Of a stretch of 64,000 nt of DNA, positions 56,360 through 64,000 are shown in pieces. The translations under genes were made by a program, and so were the position numbers. Below the pieces are notes generated by a model that was not told the origin of the DNA, ran no database searches, and saw only the letters and a list, made by a program, of their open reading frames with translations. The first letter of the stretch is position 1. Each line of letters starts with the position of its first letter. The DNA comes from Draconibacterium aestuarii (GTDB lineage: Bacteria > Bacteroidota > Bacteroidia > Bacteroidales > Prolixibacteraceae): contig JAPOHD010000005.1 in the NCBI GenBank assembly GCA_026671195.1, positions 1 to 64,000 on the forward strand. The letters run 5' to 3'.

Positions 56360-57310
56360 TCAGTCTGTTTTTATCTTTTCTTTATTCTGCTCGAGCCAGG
56401 AATCAAAATCCAATAATTCCGGATTTAATTCTTTGGTTTTAGCAACATCTCTTGGTCCACAAAAATCTGCTTCAAATTCTGCTTTAAATTGAAACATATT
56501 TCCCAAATCTTCTGCTCCGGGAAATCCAAATCCCCGGAAAACAGAAGCCGGGATATCATTGTAGTTTACCTCAAGGCCTAATGTTTTTGAAAATTTTTCA
56601 ACCATTTGCTGCCCGGTTAGTTGCTCTCCTGCAATTGCCACCGCTTTGTTCTGGTATTTTTCTCCGGCATTGAAAATTCCAAAAACAGCTTTCCCAATGT
56701 CCTGGGCGGCAATTCCCGGCAATTTTTTGTCGCCCATTGGTAAAGTAATGGCCAGTTTTCCATCGGGTCCTTTTTGAGGACCTAATCCGAAATAAATAAA
56801 ATTATCCCAATAAAACGATGTGTACAGTAAAGTGTAAGGAATGCCGCTTTCAACAAAATATTGATTTGATTCCCCTTTGGCATCAAAGTGGGGAACTTTA
56901 TATTTTTCCATTAATGTTGGCATTCGGTCATCATTCAACGGAACCCATTTTCGGGTATCCTCAAGGGTTGACCAAATAACATGTTTTACACCGGCTTCTT
57001 TAGCTGCTTCTGCCATGTTTTTTGCATGTTCTTTTTCTTTTTGAGGTGAAAAATGTTCCCAGAAAAAAGTAACACAAAAAGCACCGTAAGCTCCTTTAAA
57101 TGCATTTATTAAACTTTCTTTGTTCTCAACATCTGCTTCAACTACCTCTGCACCAGCACTTGCTAATTCTTTTGCTTTATCTGAATTTGCATTTCGCGTA
57201 ATTGCCCTGACAGTAAACTCACTGTTGGGAGTATTTAAAATCGCTTTCACCAATCCTCCTCCCTGTGCACCGGTGGCACCTATAACTGCAATAATTTTTT
57301 TGTTTTCCAT
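56360..57310 (-). CDS. NmrA-like NAD(P)-binding protein
   Basis: I prefer the ATG at 57310 (MENKKIIAVIGATGAQGGGL); the frame is open to a GTG eight codons upstream. The 316-aa product has the GATGAQGG dinucleotide motif, VVEADVENKESL after strand 3 and HVIWSTLEDTRKW. There is no YxxxK catalytic pair, so this looks like the NmrA/HSCARG group of redox sensors, not a classical reductase. It is monocistronic. Confidence 0.9.
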   Translation of the reverse strand: MENKKIIAVIGATGAQGGGLVKAILNTPNSEFTVRAITRNANSDKAKELASAGAEVVEADVENKESLINAFKGAYGAFCVTFFWEHFSPQKEKEHAKNMAEAAKEAGVKHVIWSTLEDTRKWVPLNDDRMPTLMEKYKVPHFDAKGESNQYFVESGIPYTLLYTSFYWDNFIYFGLGPQKGPDGKLAITLPMGDKKLPGIAAQDIGKAVFGIFNAGEKYQNKAVAIAGEQLTGQQMVEKFSKTLGLEVNYNDIPASVFRGFGFPGAEDLGNMFQFKAEFEADFCGPRDVAKTKELNPELLDFDSWLEQNKEKIKTD

Positions 57311-57609
57311 TTTATCAAGTTTTATGTGAGACACAAATAGAACACCTCAAAGTGTTTTATTGTTTTAGTAGTTACAATTATTGCAGATTATAAGAATAAG
57401 GTATCGTTGCATTAGTTAATACCCTCTCTGGCGCAAGTCTACTAATGAAAGATTTCTCTTTTAGACTCTGAAACGAATTTAGGGTGACGTGCTAATTATG
57501 ATCGATTACTGACAATCAATTAACTGTTTATGACTGGAGCCAACTCTTTTGTTCTAATCGTATCATCAGGTTAAAACCGATGTAAAAATTGGAAGACGTA
57601 TTAAATGCT

Positions 57610-59550
57610 TTACGGATGGGCTGTTTCGGGTTTTAATGATGTAAAGTCTTTGAACAGTTTAATGTCTTTAAAAACCAGCTTAACTTCGAAACGCGGCTCG
57701 CCGGTTATTTTATTGGGATAGTAACTAAAATGCATGTGCATTGCCGGAAAAATCAAACTTTCGTTTTTTGTGCTTAAATTAAGTCCCACCACTGAAAAAG
57801 ATTCCCATTCATCGGTAAAAGTTTCGGCTCTGTCAACCCAACCTATATTTACAAAAGGATTGAGCGAGAACCGAAATCCCCAAAGTTGATGCTTCGTGTA
57901 AAATACCGGATGATAATTCAGAACCACAGTGGCATCGCTGTAAATTCCTTCCTGATTGAGGGTAAAAACATAATCGGAATACAAAAGTGGAATCAGGTAG
58001 CGTGCATTGCGCACCGAGTTGTACGAAACTTCAAAAATATTCCGGAGTTCAATTCCTTTCCATTTACCCAGCGGACTTATGTAATTAAATTTTAAAGTGG
58101 TTACCGCATCTTCGAAAGTAGATTTGTAAGGGTATCCTCCCACATTTATTCCGGTTGAAAAGATACCTGCATTTTGAAAGAATTTCGAATAGTTTAGCCG
58201 TGCCCCTGCATAAGGCCGGTTGATAAAAGTAGTATGCTGCCATCCTCCTGTAAGGTTGGCATTAAAACCAATGGGCACATCTTCGATAATGCCAAACTGG
58301 ATAAGTTTACTGGTTTTTATGTACGACACCTGTTGCAGCGAAACCGAAGCCAGATAAAGCTGCTGGTCGTGAAAAGGATAATTGAATTCGAAATACTCAT
58401 GCGGCCTGTTTTTATACTTTTCGGCATAAATCCGGCCTGCCACATTAATAAAAGGATGTTTAATGTTGTGCTCGGGTAAAATGGAATACCCCAACCAAAT
58501 ATCCGTCGTGTTTACCCGGTATTTGGCTTTTCCCGGATAAATAGTATCGGGCAGATTGGGTTTTTCTGAAATCTTTTCCCTAAGACGATGGTGTTCAATT
58601 TCGCCTCCAAATTTTGTATAGGTAGTTACAAACGGCTTGCTCAGTTGAACCCTGAAAAGATCCTGATCGAGGCCGTTATTAAATTGGATTTTACTGTTTA
58701 CAAAGGATCCGCCCAGGTTATCAACAGCATAATACATACCGTATCCCACTTTATCATCGGTACTTCCATCGTACTGAAAAACGGCACCAACATGATGTCC
58801 CAAACCAAGTAAGTTACGTGTATAGGGTTCTATTTCGAAGGCGTTGTAATCGTTTAAATCTGCACTCACTCCAACAGGGTATTTGTCTTTCACCCAAACC
58901 TGTACAATCACCGAATCGGTAGTATTTTCAACCGGTACAATCTGAATTCGTGCGTCTTCAATGTACGACAGGTTACGCAACAGGCGTTCGTTATCAGAAA
59001 AAATCCGGGCATTAACCGGTTCATTCTCCTTAAACTTCAGGTTGTTTCGGATAATTCGCTCGCGTGTGGCACTGTAGGTTTTGTTCAGAAACCGCCCTAC
59101 ACCCGATATATTCACATTTGTGGTATCAAAAAGATTACCATCCAGTATCGGCACTCCTTCAATTTTAATTTCTTTTATTACCCGGTTTTTAAAAAAAGTA
59201 TAGTAATTATCGGAAGGATTAAAATCTTCGGGCAGGGTTTCCTTTTTACTTCGGATTTGTCCCATCAGCAACTTTCCGTATTTGTTGTGTAAACGAGTTA
59301 CCGATTCCCGTTTTTCCGGTTTGCGCTCGTAATACGACGGTTTGCGTACCATGAAATTTTTGATCACCTCGTATTCGATGGCCGAATCCAATACAACAAC
59401 CGAATCCTGGATTCCATAGTAAATGGTATCTCTGAGCATCAGCATTTGATCGAATCGAATGCGGATGGTATCGCGCTCTTGTCCGGATGCAAAAAATCCG
59501 ACAAATATGAAAAGAATCACAAGCTGATTTCGAATAAATGGTTTTAACAC
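57610..59550 (-). CDS. Omp85/BamA-like outer membrane protein
   Basis: The 646-aa protein starts with GTG at 59550 and a Sec signal (ending FFASGQ). Residues ~100-220 hold a POTRA-like unit (RVIKEIKIEGVPILDG, then ARIFSDNERLLRNLSYIEDA, and QVWVKDKYPVGVS). The rest is a beta barrel rich in alternating aromatic strands, ending PRFEVKLVFKDIKLFKDFTS. This is a lineage-specific Omp85-type protein with few POTRA domains, and its role could be protein or lipid insertion. No ATG lies near the start, so the GTG is probably real. Confidence 0.78.
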   Translation of the reverse strand: MLKPFIRNQLVILFIFVGFFASGQERDTIRIRFDQMLMLRDTIYYGIQDSVVVLDSAIEYEVIKNFMVRKPSYYERKPEKRESVTRLHNKYGKLLMGQIRSKKETLPEDFNPSDNYYTFFKNRVIKEIKIEGVPILDGNLFDTTNVNISGVGRFLNKTYSATRERIIRNNLKFKENEPVNARIFSDNERLLRNLSYIEDARIQIVPVENTTDSVIVQVWVKDKYPVGVSADLNDYNAFEIEPYTRNLLGLGHHVGAVFQYDGSTDDKVGYGMYYAVDNLGGSFVNSKIQFNNGLDQDLFRVQLSKPFVTTYTKFGGEIEHHRLREKISEKPNLPDTIYPGKAKYRVNTTDIWLGYSILPEHNIKHPFINVAGRIYAEKYKNRPHEYFEFNYPFHDQQLYLASVSLQQVSYIKTSKLIQFGIIEDVPIGFNANLTGGWQHTTFINRPYAGARLNYSKFFQNAGIFSTGINVGGYPYKSTFEDAVTTLKFNYISPLGKWKGIELRNIFEVSYNSVRNARYLIPLLYSDYVFTLNQEGIYSDATVVLNYHPVFYTKHQLWGFRFSLNPFVNIGWVDRAETFTDEWESFSVVGLNLSTKNESLIFPAMHMHFSYYPNKITGEPRFEVKLVFKDIKLFKDFTSLKPETAHP

Positions 59551-59752
59551 GCCGATAAACTCAGTTAGATATTTTAAACAATAACTCGGATAAAGATAAA
59601 ACCATTAGATGAAGTTTAGTGCCTCAACCACGGGCGATTTAAAAGTTTTACAATATTGTATAGTAAAATCCCAAAAAATCCTCTCTTCGTTTTGTTTGAC
59701 AGATTTTAGCAGGTTTTTATAAATTAGCGTTACAAATCACCGATCTGAAAAA

Positions 59753-60253
59753 ATGATTCCAATCAAAAAAATAATTTCGGGTGGACAAACCGGAGTAGAC
59801 AGAGGAGCATTGGAAGCCGCGTTTGAACAAGCTTTGGATATGGGAGGTTGGTGTTCTCCCGGCCGGGAAGCCGAAGACGGCAGAATTCCGGATGAATTTC
59901 CTTTAAATGAAACCCCAAATGAACGCAGTACCCATGCACCAGCAATTCCCCGCTCGCTGCGAACCGAGTGGAATGTAAGGGATTCGGATGCAACTTTAAT
60001 CCTGCTCCCCTACCCCGAACAGAAACCGGATCCGGGTACAGAATGGACAAAAACATGTTGTATTAAAATGAATAAACCTTTTCTGATTTGTGATCCGTTT
60101 GATGCGAATACAGTTTCAGAAATTAGTAAATGGTTGAATAAGGTAAAACCCGGAGTTTTAAACATTGCCGGGCCGAGCGAAAAAACTGCGCCGGGTATTC
60201 AACAAACAACAAAAAGAATACTAACTGAAGTATTGTTGTTACAAATATCTTAA
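59753..60253 (+). CDS. putative molybdenum carrier (YpsA-like) protein
   Basis: The 166-aa Rossmann-type protein has the family's opening IISGGQTGVDRGALEAAFEQ, then GWCSPGREAEDG, and WNVRDSDATLILLP near the middle; GPSEKTAPGI comes later. This matches the molybdenum-carrier/cpYpsA group related to LOG proteins. Ligand and function are unproven. Confidence 0.9.
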   Translation: MIPIKKIISGGQTGVDRGALEAAFEQALDMGGWCSPGREAEDGRIPDEFPLNETPNERSTHAPAIPRSLRTEWNVRDSDATLILLPYPEQKPDPGTEWTKTCCIKMNKPFLICDPFDANTVSEISKWLNKVKPGVLNIAGPSEKTAPGIQQTTKRILTEVLLLQIS

Positions 60254-60318
60254 CCAAAACAAAAGTGCTTTTTATATGGGATTTGATTTATATTTAAGCA
60301 TTCGAAAACAAAACAACC

Positions 60319-60900
60319 ATGACTGAATCCGGTGAAAATAAACTAATGTATTACTTTAAAAAGTGGTCCGATATTTCGGAAGACGATGAAACGATTATTC
60401 TTTCGGCGTTTGAAACCACTTCGATAAAACGGAAAAAAGACCTTCTCGTTACCGGCGATGTGTGTCAGTACCTTTATTTTATCACTTCGGGTTGTTTGCG
60501 TTCGTATTATGTCGACGAAAAAGGGGTGGAACACATCTACCAGATCAGGATGGACAACAACTGGATCAGCGACCTCGAGAGTTTTTTTTCGCAGCGGCCC
60601 TCGAAATATTACATCGAAGCCCTTGAAGATTCGCAACTACTTCGGATCTCCACTGAACGGTTGGAGCAGTTGTATACCCAGGTGCCCAAACTGGAACGCT
60701 ACTTTCGTATCCTGTTTCAAAAAGCCTATATCAATGCTTTGGAACGCCTTAATGCAACCATGTGGGAATCGGCAGTGGACCGGTATAACAACATGCTAAA
60801 AGAACACCCCGATATGTTTCAGCGTGTTCCGTTGGTGTACATCGCATCGTACCTGGGAATTACACCCGAAAGTTTAAGCCGAATCAGGAAGAAAAAGTAA
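60319..60900 (+). CDS. Crp/Fnr-family transcriptional regulator
   Basis: The 193-aa protein has a cyclic-nucleotide-binding-like fold at ~20-120 (KKDLLVTGDVCQYLYFITSG, LRSYYVDEKGVEHIYQIRMD). A helical stretch and a C-terminal helix-turn-helix (PLVYIASYLGITPESLSRIR) follow. The effector-pocket residues of true Crp are not evident, and Fnr cysteines are absent. It stands 131 bases upstream of the redox operon on the same strand and probably controls it, through the palindrome described next. Confidence 0.92.
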   Translation: MTESGENKLMYYFKKWSDISEDDETIILSAFETTSIKRKKDLLVTGDVCQYLYFITSGCLRSYYVDEKGVEHIYQIRMDNNWISDLESFFSQRPSKYYIEALEDSQLLRISTERLEQLYTQVPKLERYFRILFQKAYINALERLNATMWESAVDRYNNMLKEHPDMFQRVPLVYIASYLGITPESLSRIRKKK

Positions 60901-60938
60901 GCCAATATCTCAAATTCTATTCTCTCCTTCCACAATAC

Positions 60939-60975
60939 TTAACCTACATCAATTTCATTTCTTAACATAGGTCAA
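60939..60975. promoter_or_regulatory. candidate Crp/Fnr-type operator
   Basis: An imperfect palindrome has two 14-base half sites, TTAACCTACATCAA (60939-60952) and the inverse of TTGACCTATGTTAA (60962-60975), 9 bases apart. It sits between the regulator gene and the operon it precedes, 23 bases upstream of a -7 box. Confidence 0.55.
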
Positions 60976-60998
60976 GTATCCGGGGCACAGGCCCAACC

Positions 60999-61006
60999 TA
61001 CCTTTG
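60999..61006 (+). promoter_or_regulatory. Bacteroidota -7 promoter element
   Basis: TACCTTTG matches the Bacteroidota -7 consensus TAnnTTTG exactly and lies 26 bases before the ATG of the SnoaL-like gene. No good -33 TTG is present at the right distance, which suits a promoter that needs an activator. Confidence 0.6.
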
Positions 61007-61031
61007 TATCGTAATAGTAAAGCAAAAAACG

Positions 61032-61412
61032 ATGCAAAAAATAGATCCAAAAAAGTTAACAATGAAAGAACGGGTAGAGAAACTCAACAACCTGATTTCG
61101 CATGGTCATATTTTGGAAGCTTTTGAAAAGTTTTATGCCGAGGATATGACAAAACAGGTAGACCAGAAACCTTTACTGGTTGGGAAAGCAGCATGTCGCT
61201 CGAGCGAAGAGTGTTTTGTAACCAGCATTACAACATTTAGAAGTGCCTACATAAAAAACACAATAATTAGTGGCAATGTATCAATAACCGAATGGGAGTT
61301 TGACCTTACCCACGAAAAATGGGGAGATAAAAAATTTAGCCAGATAGCCATTCAGCGTTGGAATCCGGATGGAGAAATAATAAACGAAACAATTTATATC
61401 AACAATTTATAA
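61032..61412 (+). CDS. SnoaL-like (NTF2 fold) protein
   Basis: The 126-aa protein opens with ERVEKLNNLISHGHILEAFE, followed by KFYAEDMTKQVD, and ends with KWGDKKFSQIAIQRWNPDGE, typical of the SnoaL/NTF2-like family. No catalytic function can be assigned. It is the first gene of a four-gene operon. Confidence 0.85.
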   Translation: MQKIDPKKLTMKERVEKLNNLISHGHILEAFEKFYAEDMTKQVDQKPLLVGKAACRSSEECFVTSITTFRSAYIKNTIISGNVSITEWEFDLTHEKWGDKKFSQIAIQRWNPDGEIINETIYINNL

Positions 61413-61433
61413 TAACAATTAAAAACAACAAGT

Positions 61434-62000
61434 ATGAAAACTTTGAATTTAGTAGCAGCGCTTTTATTAGCAACAAGTGTATCAGTATTTGCACAGAAAA
61501 AAGAAGTAAAAACAGAAACGTCGGTTGTAAAATGGACCGGGAAGAAAATCGGTGGATCGCACCACGGAGAAATTGAAGTTAAAAACGGGTATTTCGAGTT
61601 TGAAAACGACCAGATTGTAGCAGGTGAAGTGGTAATCGATATGAATTCACTTTCCAACACCGATCTTGAAGATGAAGGATACAACCAAAAACTGGTAGGT
61701 CACCTGAAATCGGATGATTTTTTTGGAGTTGAAAAGTATCCGACATCGTCATTCGTAGTAACAAAAACCACAAAATTTAAAGAGGGCAAAGCAAGCGTAA
61801 CCGGCAAACTTACCATTAAAGGGAAAACCGAAGAGCTTACCTTCGATGTAGTGAAATCAGGCGATTCATACACGGCACAGCTAGAAGTAGACCGATCGAA
61901 ATTTGATGTGCGTTACGGTTCAAACTCCTTCTTTGATAATCTTGGAGACAAGGCGATTAACGACATCTTTACACTTGAGATAGCACTTTCGGTAAATTAA
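61434..62000 (+). CDS. YceI-family lipid-binding-like periplasmic protein
   Basis: The 188-aa protein has a Sec signal (ending VSVFAQ), a lipocalin-like YceI barrel starting VVKWTGKKIGGSHHGEIEVK, and LVGHLKSDDFFGVEKYPTSS; the end carries DVRYGSNSFFDNLGDKAI. YceI proteins bind long-chain isoprenoid quinone-type lipids in the periplasm. Its 5' leader shares an 18-base sequence with the last gene of the operon. Confidence 0.94.
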   Translation: MKTLNLVAALLLATSVSVFAQKKEVKTETSVVKWTGKKIGGSHHGEIEVKNGYFEFENDQIVAGEVVIDMNSLSNTDLEDEGYNQKLVGHLKSDDFFGVEKYPTSSFVVTKTTKFKEGKASVTGKLTIKGKTEELTFDVVKSGDSYTAQLEVDRSKFDVRYGSNSFFDNLGDKAINDIFTLEIALSVN

Positions 62001-62049
62001 TTTGAACGGCAAGGCCGGAACAATTTGCGGTATTTTTAGTTCTGATAAA

Positions 62050-62934
62050 ATGAAACGAAAAGCATTTTTAAAAACAGTAATGGCAATAGCGCCGATAACA
62101 TTTTTTGGTATGAAACTGAATGCATTAAATAAAATCACAGAAACATTGGAAAATACTCCTAAAATGCCGGCGCTTTTTCTGGGTCACGGAAGTCCGATGA
62201 ATGCCATTACTGAAAATGAGTTTGTACAGGGCTTCAGAACAGTTTCTTCAGGAATAGAGACACCAAAGGCTATAGTAGTTGTTTCTGCTCATTGGGAAAC
62301 CCAGGGAACCCGCGTAACGGCGATGGAAAATCCATCTACCATTCACGATTTTGGGGGATTCCCAAAAGCGCTTTACGAGGTACAATACCCCGCACCGGGA
62401 AGTCCGGAACTTGCCAGAACAACCAAAGACCTGATTCAATCCACCGAGGTTCTCCTGGATGATAAATGGGGATTGGATCACGGGGCCTGGTCAGTCATCC
62501 GCCACATGTATCCCAAGGCAGATGTGCCGTTAATTCAGTTAAGTTTGGATTATTACAAAAGTCCGAAAGAACATTACGAGCTGGCAAAAGAACTGGCCCA
62601 ATTGCGCGAGAAAGGGATTTTGATCGTGGGTAGCGGTAACATGGTACACAACCTCAGCATGGTGCACTGGCAAAAGCTGAATGAAAATTACGGCTACGAC
62701 TGGGCCAACGAGGCCAACAATAAAATGAAACAATTTATTTTGGACGGGAATCACAAGGAACTGATCAGTTATTCAAAACTGGGAAAAGCTTTCGAATTGT
62801 CGATCCCCACGCCCGAACACTATTTGCCTTTGCTGTACGCCCTGGCGTTGCAGGATAAAAAAGATGAGATCAGTATTTTTAACGACGAACCGGTTGGAGG
62901 ATCATTAACCATGACTTCGGTAAAAATCGGATAA
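62050..62934 (+). CDS. extradiol (4,5-DOPA-type) dioxygenase-like protein
   Basis: I take the ATG at 62050 (MKRKAFLKTVMAIAPITFFG), because it begins a twin-arginine-like or Sec-like signal; the frame opens earlier with TTG at 62002. The 294-aa product has the LigB/YgiD pattern: PALFLGHGSPMNAI with the first His ligand, VVSAHWETQGTRV, then LDHGAWSVIRHMYPKA and GSGNMVHNLSMVHW. These supply the non-haem Fe/Zn ligands. Homologues open catechol rings such as DOPA. The N-terminal signal would make this copy exported, which is unusual. Confidence 0.9.
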   Translation: MKRKAFLKTVMAIAPITFFGMKLNALNKITETLENTPKMPALFLGHGSPMNAITENEFVQGFRTVSSGIETPKAIVVVSAHWETQGTRVTAMENPSTIHDFGGFPKALYEVQYPAPGSPELARTTKDLIQSTEVLLDDKWGLDHGAWSVIRHMYPKADVPLIQLSLDYYKSPKEHYELAKELAQLREKGILIVGSGNMVHNLSMVHWQKLNENYGYDWANEANNKMKQFILDGNHKELISYSKLGKAFELSIPTPEHYLPLLYALALQDKKDEISIFNDEPVGGSLTMTSVKIG

Positions 62935-62973
62935 AAAAAATAAAACAAGTAATAACAATTAAAAACAGAAAAA

Positions 62974-63819
62974 ATGAAAATAGCAGTAACAGGAGCAACA
63001 GGACAATTGGGAAAATTGGTTGTTGAACAATTAAAACAAAAAGTAGAAGCAGATAAGCTTGTAGCGTTGGTTCGCACGCCCGAAAAAGCTACGGAACTGG
63101 GAATTGAGGCCCGTGCATTTGATTACGATAAAGCCGAAGTTTTGGCAGAAGCACTTTCAGGTGTCGATCATCTGTTGCTGATCTCAAGCAGCGAAGTGGG
63201 TAAACGAGCCGAACAACATTCGAATGTAATTGAGGCGGCAAAAAAAGCAGGTGTAAAATGGATCGTTTATACCAGTCTGCTTCATGCCGACAGCTCTACC
63301 CTGAGTTTAGCAGGAGAACATTTAGCTACCGAAAAAGCATTAAAAGAATCCGGGATTGAACATACCATTCTCAGAAACGGATGGTACACCGAAAACTACA
63401 CAGGTTCTATCGAGGGTGCATTAGGTACCGGAGCATTTGTGGGAAGCGCCGGCGACGGAAAAATCTCATCTGCAGCACGTGCCGACTTTGCCGAAGCTGC
63501 TGCGGTTGTTATTTCCGACGAAAGTCACAAAGGAAAAGTTTATGAACTGGCAGGCGACGCGTTTTATACCTTGACTGACCTGGCCGCAGAGATTTCGAAA
63601 CAAAGCGGGAAAACCATTCCATACAACAATTTGCCGGAAACTGAATATGCACAGATTTTAAAAAGCATTGGATTACCGGAATTTTTTGCTGATGCCATTG
63701 CAAGCTGGGATACCAGCGCATCAAAAAACGATCTTTTCGACGACTCGAAACAACTTTCGAAGTTGATCGGAAGACCAACCACTTCACTTACCGATTCGGT
63801 GAAAGCGGTGATTAAATAA
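62974..63819 (+). CDS. NAD(P)-binding SDR, QorB/NmrA-like quinone reductase type
   Basis: The 281-aa protein has the dinucleotide motif AVTGATGQLG, then LVALVRTPEKATELGIEARA, WIVYTSLLHAD and HTILRNGWYTENY. This matches the QorB/YtfG NAD(P)H:quinone oxidoreductase group. It is the last gene of the redox operon, 39 bases after the dioxygenase, with a conserved leader before its ATG. Confidence 0.92.
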   Translation: MKIAVTGATGQLGKLVVEQLKQKVEADKLVALVRTPEKATELGIEARAFDYDKAEVLAEALSGVDHLLLISSSEVGKRAEQHSNVIEAAKKAGVKWIVYTSLLHADSSTLSLAGEHLATEKALKESGIEHTILRNGWYTENYTGSIEGALGTGAFVGSAGDGKISSAARADFAEAAAVVISDESHKGKVYELAGDAFYTLTDLAAEISKQSGKTIPYNNLPETEYAQILKSIGLPEFFADAIASWDTSASKNDLFDDSKQLSKLIGRPTTSLTDSVKAVIK

Positions 63820-63820
63820 G

Positions 63821-63994
63821 ATTATACCAATTTTATTTCAGAATGAGGCTCAAATAATTTCAGAATATTTGTGTTTAGGCAAGGCATAAAAACGAGGCAT
63901 AGCCAAAGTTCTGTTGAGTTTTTATAACGAAGTATAAACACAAATAAATGGAATTACTAGGCTCAGTTTGATGTAATATTGGTATTATAATTAA
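63821..63994. repeat. ~165-bp imperfect palindrome (MITE-like or dispersed hairpin element)
   Basis: The left arm from ATTATACCAAT and the inverse of the right arm ending ATTATAAT pair over about 75 bases with small gaps. Perfect inner blocks are ATTTGTGTTTA/TAAACACAAAT and ATAAAAAC/GTTTTTAT. No coding frame is present. The structure resembles a miniature inverted-repeat element or a large transcribed hairpin behind the last gene. Confidence 0.75.
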
Positions 63995-64000
63995 GGCTAT

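Overview
The window comes from an AT-rich Bacteroidota genome. Paired SusC/SusD outer-membrane uptake genes, an ECF sigma/FecR pair tied to an STN-bearing SusC, type IX secretion (T9SS) sorting domains and a Bacteroidota-type contractile injection locus all point this way. A marine or sediment Marinilabiliales/Prolixibacteraceae-like organism would fit, but that rank is inference.

Region 1 (about 0.1-17.3 kb, all minus strand) is a polysaccharide utilisation locus. Read in transcription order, it begins with a CE15-like glucuronoyl esterase, a DUF1080 lipoprotein and a DUF5060-type glycosidase lipoprotein. The ECF sigma factor, FecR anti-sigma factor, SusC and SusD follow. Last come a large unassigned lipoprotein, a secreted FAD oxidoreductase and a GH106-type alpha-L-rhamnosidase cut off after about 320 residues. 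Together they suggest trans-envelope signalling and uptake for a rhamnose- and uronate-containing glycan.

Region 2 (about 17.4-38.4 kb, minus strand) is a compact, nearly gapless operon for an extracellular contractile injection system (eCIS; Afp/PVC/MAC/AlgoCIS family). In transcription order it encodes a DUF4255 cap/terminator protein, an unassigned 291-aa protein, one sheath, two tubes, a 53-aa DUF5908 protein, a LysM hub protein, a VgrG-like spike, a PAAR tip, a gp25-like wedge and two very large baseplate proteins. Then follow an unassigned 881-aa protein, a 68-aa protein with no acidic residues, a tape measure, a DUF4157-OmpA-metzincin-like protein (the best cargo candidate) and an AAA+ ATPase. 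No tail-fibre gene is recognisable. A divergent T9SS surface protein with three 309-bp repeats (39.0-42.1 kb) sits next to it.

Region 3 (42.3-53.0 kb) is mostly housekeeping: a PBP4-type peptidase, a CrcB fluoride channel, an SDR, DUF190, the NifU-like/GGGtGRT pair followed by a tandem copy of its 3' end and terminator, a C_GCAxxG_C_C protein, enolase, a cyclic-2,3-diphosphoglycerate synthase-like GTPase and a Mut7-C protein.

Region 4 (53.3-57.6 kb) is scarred. An intact SusD lies beside the 3' remnant of a SusC gene, which abuts, tail outward, the 3' remnant of a T9SS protein gene. An array of 21-bp repeats and gene-poor DNA follow.

Region 5 (57.6-64 kb) holds an Omp85-like protein, a YpsA/molybdenum-carrier-like protein, a Crp/Fnr regulator and a redox-flavoured operon (SnoaL-like, YceI, DODA dioxygenase, SDR) behind a candidate palindromic operator and a Bacteroidota -7 box. 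The window ends in a ~165-bp imperfect palindrome that looks like a MITE or other dispersed repeat.
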